Below, one piece after another: positions 1-6,927 of a DNA stretch of 12,781 bases. The first letter of the stretch is position 1; the number at the start of each line of letters is the position of its first letter. The stretch lies in the NCBI GenBank assembly GCA_023387935.1, contig JAEWHG010000195.1:1-12781 (forward strand). Reading direction: 5' to 3'. The position numbers were made by a program, and so were the translations under genes. Below the pieces are notes generated by a model. The model was not told where the DNA came from. It searched no databases and was given only the letters and a program-made list of their open reading frames with translations. The DNA comes from Bacillota bacterium (GTDB lineage Bacteria; Bacillota; Clostridia; Peptostreptococcales; Natronincolaceae).

Positions 1-600
1 CTTCTTATGACAAGACCAGCATTTGGTGGAAATATAATGGCGACAATCATATGTCCAGACCATAGACCACAGATGTCTACTGTTAGACCAGGAGTTATGT
101 TAAAGCTGGATAGAGACACAAATAGAGTAGGAGAAGTTGTGGAGTTTGATGCTGGGTTGGTACATTCTGATTTAAATGTAGAAATTCTTGAGATTGTAAA
201 GGAAGATAAAAAGAAAGCGAATATAGAAGATGCTAATGTGCTGATATCTGCAGGTAGAGGCATGGGCTCAAAAGAAAATATGACTCATTTATATGAGCTT
301 GCAGAAACTCTTAAAGGAGAAGTATCTGGTTCTCGTGCAGTTATAGATAGTGGTTGGCTGGATAAGGAGAGACAGGTTGGGCAGACAGGAAAAACTGTAA
401 GACCTGATTTATACTTTGCCTGCGGTATATCTGGAGCGATACAGCACGTTGCTGGAATGGAAGAGTCGGAGCTTATCATAGCGATTAATAAAAATCCAGA
501 TGCTGCTATATTTGAAGTAGCAGATGTTGGAATCGTAGGAGATGCTTCTAAGGTAATACCGTTGGTTACGGAGGAAATAAGAAGGAATAAAGTTAAATAA
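1..600 (+). CDS. etfA: Electron transfer flavoprotein alpha subunit, C-terminal part (cut by the window edge)
   Basis: The last 199 codons of EtfA are visible; the reading frame is open to base 1, so the start lies upstream. EtfA pairs with EtfB to carry electrons between flavin dehydrogenases and other acceptors in the cytoplasm, often in electron bifurcation in clostridia. The visible part opens with the conserved RPAFGGNIMATI stretch. It continues into the FAD-binding domain: ISAGRGMGSKENM, then GWLDKERQVGQTGKTVRP and the family signature LYFACGISGAIQH, and ends with INKNPDAAIFEVADVGIVGD. These blocks bind FAD in known EtfA structures. EtfB and the partner dehydrogenase would be expected just upstream, outside the window, so the physiological partner cannot be named. 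A hairpin terminator follows directly, so this is the last gene of its operon. The identification is firm; the exact subtype is not. Confidence 0.96.
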   Translation, partial: LLMTRPAFGGNIMATIICPDHRPQMSTVRPGVMLKLDRDTNRVGEVVEFDAGLVHSDLNVEILEIVKEDKKKANIEDANVLISAGRGMGSKENMTHLYELAETLKGEVSGSRAVIDSGWLDKERQVGQTGKTVRPDLYFACGISGAIQHVAGMEESELIIAINKNPDAAIFEVADVGIVGDASKVIPLVTEEIRRNKVK

Positions 601-606
601 ACTTAT

Positions 607-650
607 AAACAAAAAAATTCAGCCTAATATCTAGACTGAATTTTTTGTTT
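607..650. terminator. Bidirectional intrinsic terminator between etfA and nrdG
   Basis: The left arm AAACAAAAAAATTCAG (607-622) pairs with CTGAATTTTTTGTTT (636-650) with one bulged A and a 13-nt loop. A-rich and T-rich flanks give a U-run in either direction. It lies between convergent operons, as expected for a shared terminator. Confidence 0.85.
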
Positions 651-715
651 ATATATTTATCAAAAATCTTGCAACAAAAGGAAGTAGGTAAGGATTTAAA
701 TAATAGCAAATATTC

Positions 716-754
716 ATTGATATTATAGAATTAATATCCCTATAATTAATCAAT
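716..754 (-). terminator. Possible terminator hairpin at the end of nrdG
   Basis: ATTGATATTATAG (716-728) pairs with CTATAATTAATCAAT (740-754) with a 2-nt bulge and an 11-nt loop. It overlaps the nrdG stop codon (750-752). The stem is almost all A/T and lacks a clear U-tail, so it may only slow polymerase or protect the mRNA 3' end. The stronger hairpin at 607-650 could serve as the real terminator for this operon. Confidence 0.35.
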
Positions 755-1268
755 CGATACAGAACTCTACTGTAGTGATTTCATTACTAGCTAAGGTTGT
801 TTTTACATCTACAATTCGTTGATTGGTAGAGCCTATGAATTTTAAATCTAGCTTTGACTTGTTCTTATCATATTTTCCATCAACGATAATATCTGAATAT
901 TTGAGTAGCGTATCCCAACCCTTTTTGTGATGAACTTGCTGAAGGATTTCTTCAAACTGATATCCAGTATAGGTCATTACGCTTAATCCCATTTTCTTTA
1001 CTGTTTGTGCAAGCTTTCCAAATACATCTGCCTGTTCAAAAGGATCACCACCACTTAAAGTAACTCCATCTAACAGAGGATTCTTTTCAACTAGTTTAAT
1101 GATTTCATCTATTGAAATAGTATATCCGCCTTTAAAGGAATGGGTATGTGGATTATGACATTCTGGACAATTATGTATACAGCCCTGTGCAAAAACAACG
1201 AACCTAATACCTGGTCCATCTACTATTGATTCATTAACTATTCCAGAGATTCTTATAGCGTTATTCAT
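750..1268 (-). CDS. nrdG: Anaerobic ribonucleoside-triphosphate reductase activating protein
   Basis: This is a 172-aa radical SAM activase. It uses a [4Fe-4S] cluster and S-adenosylmethionine to install the glycyl radical on NrdD, in the cytoplasm and without oxygen. The N-terminal region VDGPGIRFVVFAQGC leads into the cluster motif CIHNCPEC (C-x3-C-x2-C, residues 30, 34 and 37 from the chosen start). TLSGGDPFEQ is the SAM-contacting GGDP-type motif. The length is typical of the family. I chose the ATG at 1268 because AAGGTG lies 6 nt upstream; GTG and ATG codons a few bases earlier overlap that ribosome binding site. It lies 27 nt downstream of nrdD on the same strand, so the two form an operon. 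Nothing is missing from the protein. Confidence 0.95.
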   Translation of the reverse strand: MNNAIRISGIVNESIVDGPGIRFVVFAQGCIHNCPECHNPHTHSFKGGYTISIDEIIKLVEKNPLLDGVTLSGGDPFEQADVFGKLAQTVKKMGLSVMTYTGYQFEEILQQVHHKKGWDTLLKYSDIIVDGKYDKNKSKLDLKFIGSTNQRIVDVKTTLASNEITTVEFCID

Positions 1269-1295
1269 TATCATCACCTTTGTTTATTTCAGTAG

Positions 1296-3608
1296 CTATA
1301 TATGCTTGATTCTGTCTTTTTCTTCTTCTTTTTTAGCGTCATTAAATCGATCTAAGGTTCCTACTAGATAGCCAGTAATTCGGCGTATTCTTTCGAATTT
1401 TATATTTCCTTCTTCTCTTCCACATTTAGGGCAGGTATCTCCAATGATACCTGTATAGCCACAAACAGGATCTCTGTCTATTGGATGATTTATGGAGCCA
1501 TAACCAATGCCTAGCTCCTTCATAGCTCTAACTATTTTTTCAAAGGCTTCTAAGTTGTTAGATGGATTTCCATCTAGTTCTACATATGTTATATGGCCAG
1601 CATTTGTTAGTTCGTGATATGGAGCTTCAATTCTTATTTTATCATAAGCATTTAACTTGTAGTAAACAGGAATATGAAAGCTATTCGTATAGTATGTTCT
1701 GTCTGTTATTCCTTTTATTTCACCAAATACTTCTTTATCTATTTTTACAAATCTACCTGCTGTTCCTTCAGCTGGAGTAGCAATCAAAGTAAAGTTAAGC
1801 TTATGCTCAAGACTTGCCTTATCCATTCTGTTTCTCATATGAGTAATTATTTTAAGTCCAAGTTCTTGTGAAGCTTCAGATTCTCCATGATGCTTACCAG
1901 TTAAAGCTACTAGACATTCTGCTAGTCCAATAAATCCAGTTGTTAATGTTCCATGCTTTAAAACTTCTCTTATTTCATCTTCTCTATTTAACTTGTCTGC
2001 ACCTATCCAAACTCCTTCGCCCATAAGAAATGGAAAGTTCTTAACTTTTTTTCTTGCCTGTATTTCGAATCTTTCTAGTAATTGCTCTACAACCTTATCT
2101 ATTCTACGATCTAATTCTTTAAAGAAAATATCTAAGTCCCCTTTACTGCTTAAAGCTAACCTTGGTAAATTAATCGTTGTAAAGCTTAAATTTCCTCTTC
2201 CGAAGGTAATCTCATTCGATGGATCGAAAGTATTGCCAATAACTCTTGTTCTACAACCCATATAAGCTACTTCTGTTTCTGGGCGACCTTTTTTATAATA
2301 TTTTAAATTAAATGGTGCATCAATAAATGAAAAATTAGGGAATAATCTTTTGGCACTTACTCTACAAGCCAACTTAAAGAGATCGTAATTTATATCCTCT
2401 GGATTATAATTAATACCTTCTTTAACCTTGAAAATTTGGATTGGGAATATTGCAGTCTCACCATTTCCCAAGCCCGCTTCTGTTGCTAGAAGAAGGTTTT
2501 TCATAACCAATCTTCCCTCAGGAGATTCATCTAAGCCATAATTAATAGAGCTGAACGGAATTTGAGCTCCTGCTCTACTGTGCATAGTATTTAAGTTGTG
2601 AATAAGAGCTTCCATTGCTTGATACGTTCTCTTTTCAGTTTCTTTTGCGGCATTTTCTATAGCAAAATTTTGTGCCTTTACAATAATGTCATGGTTCTCA
2701 ATATGATTTTTAAGTAGTAAAGATTCATAATGCTGATAGTTATTATTATTTGCTAAGCAAGGATATAAATTGTTTTCTAGTTTGATTGTATGTAAAATAG
2801 TTTCGACTATTTTTTCTATGTTATTGATATTTGAAAGTAATTCTAAAGCTTTTATAAGATTTTGTTTATATAGCTTAATATATGTTTTAACAACTCCAGG
2901 AGCCATACCATAATCGAAGTTAGGAATACCCTGACCACCATGCTGATCGTTTTGGTTAGATTGTATAGCGATACATGCAAGAGCAGCATAACTGATAATA
3001 TCATTAGGTACCCTTAGGTTTCCATGTCCAGTGCAAAAACCTTTATTAAATAATCGGTCTATATCTATTTGGCAACATGTTGTTGTTAATGTTAGAAAAT
3101 CCAAATCGTGAATGTGAATATCTCCACTATTATGTAGTTTAGAATGCTCTGGATTTAATATAAACATTTCATAGAATTGCTTGGCACTTTCTGCACCATA
3201 TTTAAGCATAGTTCCCATGGCTGTATCTCCATCGATATTAGCATTTTCTCTTTTTAAATCACTATCTTTTGATTCTTTAAAGGTTATATCTCCCATTATT
3301 TTCATAAGTCTAGTATTCATCTCACGTAGTCTAGTACGTTCAGAACGATATAAGATATAGTTTTTTGCTATTTGAGGCATATTATTTTCTATTAATACTT
3401 GCTCCACTACATCTTGTATTTCTTCGACTGTTGGAGTTGTATTACCGAATTTATCTAATAAGTTCTTTACAACCTTTTCTGCTAAAACCACTGTTTCGCT
3501 ATAAGAATTATTTCCTATAGATGCACTAGCCTTATAAATTGCATTAGTGATTTTCTCCATGTTGAATAATACTTCTCTTCCATCTCTTTTCTTTACCTTT
3601 GTAATCAT
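1296..3608 (-). CDS. nrdD: Class III (anaerobic) ribonucleoside-triphosphate reductase, large subunit
   Basis: This 770-aa glycyl-radical enzyme reduces ribonucleoside triphosphates to dNTPs under anoxia. Residues 1-92 form an ATP-cone allosteric domain (KVKKRDGREVLF at its start, IAKNYILYRSERTRLRE at its end). Two cysteines, C178-C179 in TTTCCQIDIDRL, and C452 in AYMGCRTRV correspond by motif to the active-site cysteine regions of the family. The C-terminus has a metal-site region (C716, C726, C729) and the glycyl-radical loop RRITGYL, with Gly746 as the radical site. The frame extends to 3710, but ATG 3608 has GGAGG 6 nt upstream and the family's usual N-terminus, so the upstream extension is rejected. 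It is co-transcribed with nrdG. Tandem NrdR-like boxes in the promoter indicate NrdR repression. One oddity is that the first zinc-site position holds D713 (DPVC) where some homologues have Cys. Confidence 0.97.
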   Translation of the reverse strand: MITKVKKRDGREVLFNMEKITNAIYKASASIGNNSYSETVVLAEKVVKNLLDKFGNTTPTVEEIQDVVEQVLIENNMPQIAKNYILYRSERTRLREMNTRLMKIMGDITFKESKDSDLKRENANIDGDTAMGTMLKYGAESAKQFYEMFILNPEHSKLHNSGDIHIHDLDFLTLTTTCCQIDIDRLFNKGFCTGHGNLRVPNDIISYAALACIAIQSNQNDQHGGQGIPNFDYGMAPGVVKTYIKLYKQNLIKALELLSNINNIEKIVETILHTIKLENNLYPCLANNNNYQHYESLLLKNHIENHDIIVKAQNFAIENAAKETEKRTYQAMEALIHNLNTMHSRAGAQIPFSSINYGLDESPEGRLVMKNLLLATEAGLGNGETAIFPIQIFKVKEGINYNPEDINYDLFKLACRVSAKRLFPNFSFIDAPFNLKYYKKGRPETEVAYMGCRTRVIGNTFDPSNEITFGRGNLSFTTINLPRLALSSKGDLDIFFKELDRRIDKVVEQLLERFEIQARKKVKNFPFLMGEGVWIGADKLNREDEIREVLKHGTLTTGFIGLAECLVALTGKHHGESEASQELGLKIITHMRNRMDKASLEHKLNFTLIATPAEGTAGRFVKIDKEVFGEIKGITDRTYYTNSFHIPVYYKLNAYDKIRIEAPYHELTNAGHITYVELDGNPSNNLEAFEKIVRAMKELGIGYGSINHPIDRDPVCGYTGIIGDTCPKCGREEGNIKFERIRRITGYLVGTLDRFNDAKKEEEKDRIKHI

Positions 3609-3704
3609 AGTCAACCTCCACGAAGTAATAATAAAACCCTCAAAGTTTATAAGGGATAAATACAACAATTCATATTTAGAATGTAAACTTTTAATATAGA
3701 ACTT

Positions 3705-3720
3705 GCACAATATAGCGTAT
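3705..3720. promoter_or_regulatory. NrdR box 2 (proximal)
   Basis: GCACAATATAGCGTAT matches 12 of 16 positions of the NrdR consensus. It lies just downstream of the -10 element, over the expected transcription start, where a bound repressor would block initiation. The first half is conserved (GCACAATATA is shared with box 1) and the second half is weaker. Confidence 0.7.
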
Positions 3721-3725
3721 GATTT

Positions 3726-3754
3726 TCTATATATTGCACAATATATTTTGCCAA
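3726..3754 (-). promoter_or_regulatory. nrdDG promoter
   Basis: On the minus strand, TTGGCA (3749-3754, 5 of 6 to the -35 consensus) is followed after exactly 17 bp by TATAGA (3726-3731, 4 of 6 to the -10). Transcription would start near 3719 and leave a leader of about 110 nt. Both NrdR-like sites sit on or next to it. The promoter call is by motif only. Confidence 0.65.
3736..3751. promoter_or_regulatory. NrdR box 1 (distal)
   Basis: GCACAATATATTTTGC matches 13 of 16 positions of the NrdR consensus palindrome ACACWATATATWGTGT. It overlaps the -35 element and spacer of the nrdD promoter. It starts exactly 31 bp from box 2, which puts the two sites on the same DNA face, as is known for NrdR operators. 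Confidence 0.75.
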
Positions 3755-3915
3755 CATATTGTAAAATATATTTAACAATATACCATATATAGTATCATAC
3801 ACCATGTTATTATTCAATATTAAGATTTTGAGTTTAATATTAAAATCTCTGTAGATACATGGAATATCAATAATTTTTATAGTAGGACTTAAGACTTAAA
3901 AAATTTCACAACAAT

Positions 3916-3929
3916 AGAACGTATGTTTG
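3916..3929. promoter_or_regulatory. LexA/DinR (SOS) box
   Basis: AGAACGTATGTTTG matches the Gram-positive LexA consensus CGAACRNRYGTTYG at 13 of 14 positions; only the first base differs. Its right half overlaps the -35 of the promoter for the radical SAM gene, a position where LexA would repress. The neighbouring genes are DNA-repair related, which supports the call. Confidence 0.8.
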
Positions 3930-3955
3930 ATTTATATGCAAAACTATAGTAGAAT
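3927..3955 (+). promoter_or_regulatory. Promoter for the radical SAM/DUF4130 genes
   Basis: TTGATT (3927-3932, 4 of 6 to the -35 consensus) and TAGAAT (3950-3955, 5 of 6 to the -10) are 17 bp apart. The -35 shares bases with the LexA-type box. Transcription would start near 3962, with the ribosome binding site GAGGTG at 3975-3980. Confidence 0.6.
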
Positions 3956-3987
3956 AATAGTAATAAAAATATTTGAGGTGGTTTTAT

Positions 3988-5295
3988 ATGGATGTATTAG
4001 AAAAATTAAAAATATTATCGGATGCCGCTAAATATGACGTATCCTGTTCTTCTAGCGGAAGTAATAGAAAAGGGAAGAAGGGAGAATTGGGTAGTGCAAA
4101 TCCTGGTGGTATATGTCATAGCTGGTCCGATGATGGCAGATGTATTTCTCTTCTAAAGATACTATTGACGAATGATTGTATCTATAACTGTGTGTATTGT
4201 ATAAATAGATGCGCGAATCAATTACCTAGAGCTACTTTTACTCCAGAAGAAGTAGTAGATCTAACTATGAATTTTTATAAAAGAAATTATATTGAAGGAC
4301 TTTTTCTAAGCTCAGCAGTTTATAAAAATCCGAACTATACCATGGAACTTTTAGAAAAAACAGTTAAAAAGCTTAGATTGGAAGAAAAATTTAATGGGTA
4401 CATTCATTTAAAGGCCATACCTGGAGCAGATAAAGAAATAATTGAGAGAGCAGGACTATATGTAGATAGAATGAGCGTAAATATAGAACTGCCATCTAGT
4501 GAAGGATTAAAGGCTTTAGCACCTCAGAAAAATAAAGAAAGCATATTAAAGCCTATGAACTTTATCAATAGTAGAATGATTCAATCAGTCGAGGAGATAA
4601 GGAGATTTAAATATGCCGAAAAATTTGTTCCTGCAGGCCAGACTACTCAGCTTATTGTCGGAGCTACTAGAGATAATGATTTAAAGATATTAAAGCTATC
4701 TGAAGGCTTGTATAAGGGATATAAGCTAAAAAGAGTTTATTATTCTGCTTACGTTCCAGTATCCAACAGTCCTAATTTACCGGCTATTATATCTCCACCC
4801 TTTGTAAGAGAAAATAGATTGTACCAAGCAGATTGGCTATTAAGATTTTATGGATATAATGCAGATGAATTACTTGATGAAAACAAACCAAATTTTGATT
4901 TAGAACTGGATCCAAAATGCGATTGGGCTTTAAGAAATATCAATTTATTTCCAGTAGAAATAAACAAAGCTGATTACAGTATATTATTAAGAATTCCTGG
5001 AGTAGGCGTAAAATCAGCAATGAGAATAATTTCTGCAAGAAAATTTGCTTCCTTAGATTTTGAGGATTTAAAAAAGCTAGGCGTAGTATTAAAGAGGGCA
5101 AAATATTTTATTACCTGTAAAGGTAAATATTTTGGATTAAAGGATATGGATGGAGAAATTATAAGAAAAAATTTAGTTTTAGAAACAAAAGGAAACCGAA
5201 ATACTAATAATACAGAGCAGTTATCGCTTTTTTCTATGTATCCTAATCTTATTGTGAATACAACAAGGTTCCCGGGACCCATCAGCAATCTTTGA
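3988..5295 (+). CDS. Putative DNA modification/repair radical SAM protein (rSAM_link_UDG, TIGR03916-like)
   Basis: This 435-aa radical SAM enzyme is of unknown reaction. Members of the family are, from memory, nearly always paired with the DUF4130/TIGR03915 protein encoded next here. The cluster motif is DCIYNCVYC (C64, C68, C71). Before it stand C20 in CSSSG, C43 in GGICHSW and C52 in GRC, with C75 just after; these may hold a second metal site. A helix-hairpin-helix element typical of non-specific DNA binding (LLRIPGVGVKSAMRI, about residues 330-360) lies near the C-terminus, which supports action on DNA. The last 60 residues look variable. ATG 3988 is chosen because GAGGTG lies 7 nt upstream; the in-frame TTG at 3973 overlaps that site. 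A LexA-type box controls the promoter. The stop codon lies inside a G/C-rich hairpin, and the final residues are encoded by it. The family assignment is firm, but the substrate and product are unknown. Confidence 0.9.
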   Translation: MDVLEKLKILSDAAKYDVSCSSSGSNRKGKKGELGSANPGGICHSWSDDGRCISLLKILLTNDCIYNCVYCINRCANQLPRATFTPEEVVDLTMNFYKRNYIEGLFLSSAVYKNPNYTMELLEKTVKKLRLEEKFNGYIHLKAIPGADKEIIERAGLYVDRMSVNIELPSSEGLKALAPQKNKESILKPMNFINSRMIQSVEEIRRFKYAEKFVPAGQTTQLIVGATRDNDLKILKLSEGLYKGYKLKRVYYSAYVPVSNSPNLPAIISPPFVRENRLYQADWLLRFYGYNADELLDENKPNFDLELDPKCDWALRNINLFPVEINKADYSILLRIPGVGVKSAMRIISARKFASLDFEDLKKLGVVLKRAKYFITCKGKYFGLKDMDGEIIRKNLVLETKGNRNTNNTEQLSLFSMYPNLIVNTTRFPGPISNL

Positions 5296-5309
5296 TTGCC
5301 TTGATGGGT
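5277..5309 (+). terminator. Hairpin over the stop codon of the radical SAM gene (attenuator or partial terminator)
   Basis: ACCCATCAGCAATC (5277-5290) pairs with GATTGCCTTGATGGGT (5294-5309) with a TTT loop and a 2-nt bulge. The TGA stop (5293-5295) lies in the loop and right arm. Downstream is GGGGTTCTTATTATAG, a weak U-tail. It may terminate only part of the transcripts before the DUF4130 gene, or stabilise the upstream mRNA. It is unusually G/C-rich for this window. Confidence 0.5.
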
Positions 5310-5356
5310 GGGGTTCTTATTATAGATAACAAAATAAAGGTGTTAGGAGAATTTTA

Positions 5357-6094
5357 ATGATTTATTACATATATGATGGAAGCTTTGAAGGCATATTAAC
5401 AGCGATACACCATGCTTATTATAGAAGACAAATACCAGAAAAGATCGTTTCTGAGGATGATTTGCAGGAAAGCTTTATAATAGAGAAAGTATATATTAAA
5501 ACAGATATAGAAAAATCCGATAGAGTATACAATTCTGTAAAGACAAAGATTTCTAAGGAGGCTCTAAAAAACATATTTTATGTGTATCTATCTGAATTAG
5601 AGGATAGAGGAACCATTATATATAATTATCTAAGACTTGGATGGAAAATTGGGAAAGAGGTAGACTTAAATCTAACAAATGACCGTGTGCTATTAGTGCA
5701 GAATATACGTCAAAAAGTATCTAAGGAAATACATTTTATGCTAGGTCTAGTACGATTTAGAGAGCTTAAAAATAATATATTGTACGCATCTATAGAACCA
5801 GAAAACAATGTAGTAGGCTTAATTGCAGACCATTTTGCTAATAGAATCTCTAATGAGAGATGGGTTATACATGACGTAAGCAGAAATATTGCAGTCGTTT
5901 ATAATAAACAGGAATGGATCATTACAGAATTAGAGTTAAATAAATCAATACAACTACATGAAGATGAAGAAATCTATCAAAGTCTTTGGAAGGAATACTT
6001 TAACAATATAGCTATTAAAGATAAAATAAATCCCAAACTACAAAAAAGAAATATGCCTACGAAATATTGGAAGCATCTTATAGAGAAGCAATAA
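5357..6094 (+). CDS. DUF4130/TIGR03915 family putative DNA metabolism protein, partner of the radical SAM protein
   Basis: This 245-aa soluble protein has no catalytic motif that I recognise. The family signature is clear: it starts IYYIYDGSFEGILTAIHHAYY. The middle has MLGLVRFRELKNNILYASIEP then NNVVGLIADHFANR and WVIHDVSRNIAVVYN, and it ends NPKLQKRNMPTKYWKHL. In other bacteria this protein is often fused to a uracil-DNA-glycosylase-like domain; here it is stand-alone and a separate ung follows. Its constant partner is the radical SAM protein just upstream, 61 nt away. The ribosome binding site AGGAGA lies 6 nt before the ATG. It is probably co-transcribed from the LexA-controlled promoter, with some attenuation at the intervening hairpin. 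The role in DNA repair or modification is inferred from family context, not from a known reaction. Confidence 0.88.
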   Translation: MIYYIYDGSFEGILTAIHHAYYRRQIPEKIVSEDDLQESFIIEKVYIKTDIEKSDRVYNSVKTKISKEALKNIFYVYLSELEDRGTIIYNYLRLGWKIGKEVDLNLTNDRVLLVQNIRQKVSKEIHFMLGLVRFRELKNNILYASIEPENNVVGLIADHFANRISNERWVIHDVSRNIAVVYNKQEWIITELELNKSIQLHEDEEIYQSLWKEYFNNIAIKDKINPKLQKRNMPTKYWKHLIEKQ

Positions 6095-6181
6095 ATATGA
6101 AGGAATATGAAATAGTAACATCCAAATATCTATGAAATTCAAGTGATTTTTTATAAATGAATAAATACGTATTGTAATTCT

Positions 6182-6210
6182 TTAAGATAAGGGAATACTT
6201 TGTTTAGAAT
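6182..6210 (+). promoter_or_regulatory. Possible promoter for ung
   Basis: TTAAGA (6182-6187) and TAGAAT (6205-6210) are 17 bp apart in the 148-bp gap before ung. The start would fall near 6217, ahead of the ribosome binding site at 6231. No LexA-type box is visible here, so ung may be expressed separately from the two genes upstream. Confidence 0.4.
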
Positions 6211-6242
6211 ATATAGTACTATTATTGTATGAGGTGATACAA

Positions 6243-6920
6243 ATGGAAGTAATATTTAAAAATGATTGGAATGAATTACTAAAAGACGAGTTTGAAAAAG
6301 AATATTATAAAAAACTAAGAGAATTTTTAGAGGAAGAGTATAAGACAAAGGATATATATCCAGATAAGCATAATATTTTTAATGCTCTTCACTATACTTC
6401 CTACAAAGATATCAAAGTAGTTATATTAGGACAAGATCCTTACCATGGCCCAAATCAGGCCCATGGCCTTAGCTTTTCTGTAAATCCTGGCGTTCGGATA
6501 CCACCATCTTTGGTAAATATATATAAGGAACTAAAAGAGGATTTAGATTGTTACATTCCGAATAATGGATATCTCAAGAAGTGGGCGGATCAAGGTGTTC
6601 TGTTATTAAATACAGCCTTAACAGTAAGAGCGGGTGAAGCCAACTCCCATAGAAAAATTGGTTGGGAAATATTTACGGATAATATAATCCGTTTGTTAAA
6701 TGAAAGAAAAGAACCTATGGTATTTATTTTGTGGGGTAATAATGCAATTAGTAAAGAAAAGCTAATAACAAGTACTCAGCACTACATAATTAAGTCAGTG
6801 CATCCAAGTCCTTTATCAGCTAGTAGAGGATTCTTCGGATCTAAGCCTTTTTCAAAAACAAATCAGTTTTTACAATCCATAGGAAAAGAATCGATAGATT
6901 GGCAAATAGAAAATCTATAG
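6243..6920 (+). CDS. ung: Uracil-DNA glycosylase, family 1
   Basis: This 225-aa enzyme removes uracil from DNA, the first step of base excision repair after cytosine deamination or dUMP misincorporation. The water-activating motif GQDPYHG carries the catalytic Asp65 and Tyr67. Phe78 in GLSFSV stacks on uracil, Asn123 in LLLNTALTV gives uracil specificity, and His187 in the HPSPLSASRGF loop completes the active site. Length and motif order match family 1 fully, so it is a true Ung and not the divergent UDG-like domain found fused to DUF4130 in other genomes. ATG 6243 has GAGGTG 6 nt upstream; an in-frame TTG at 6225 lies before that site and is rejected. It follows the DUF4130 gene on the same strand and may be transcribed with it, from its own promoter, or both. 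Confidence 0.97.
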   Translation: MEVIFKNDWNELLKDEFEKEYYKKLREFLEEEYKTKDIYPDKHNIFNALHYTSYKDIKVVILGQDPYHGPNQAHGLSFSVNPGVRIPPSLVNIYKELKEDLDCYIPNNGYLKKWADQGVLLLNTALTVRAGEANSHRKIGWEIFTDNIIRLLNERKEPMVFILWGNNAISKEKLITSTQHYIIKSVHPSPLSASRGFFGSKPFSKTNQFLQSIGKESIDWQIENL

Positions 6921-6927
6921 ATAGAAC

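Larger units (their letters stand above)
3609..3987. other. Divergent intergenic region between nrdD and the radical SAM gene
   Basis: This 379-bp AT-rich stretch has no gene. From left to right it holds the nrdD leader, the paired NrdR boxes and nrdDG promoter (3705-3754), a central segment of nested short inverted repeats (3802-3862), the LexA-type box (3916-3929), and the rightward promoter and ribosome binding site. The nrdD ribosome binding site is GGAGG at 3615-3619 on the minus strand. Confidence 0.8.

Noticed and set aside
285..612. Leftward reading frames opposite etfA
   Set aside because: They are antisense to conserved EtfA sequence and run into the terminator without a start signal.
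1562..2265. Rightward reading frames inside nrdD
   Set aside because: They are antisense to a strongly conserved gene, have no ribosome binding sites and no recognisable domains.
3609..3710. N-terminal extension of NrdD by 34 codons
   Set aside because: The extension has no ribosome binding site and does not resemble NrdD; GGAGG before 3608 and the ATP-cone start right after it settle the start.
3724..3739. Third NrdR-like site with a perfect core CTATATATTG
   Set aside because: Only the A/T-rich core matches; the flanking ACA/TGT positions do not (10 of 16). It overlaps box 1 and is out of the 31-bp phase. It coincides with the -10 region, which explains its composition.
6164..6173. Palindrome AATACGTATT upstream of ung as a LexA box
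   Set aside because: It lacks the GAAC/GTTC half-sites, so it is not a LexA site.
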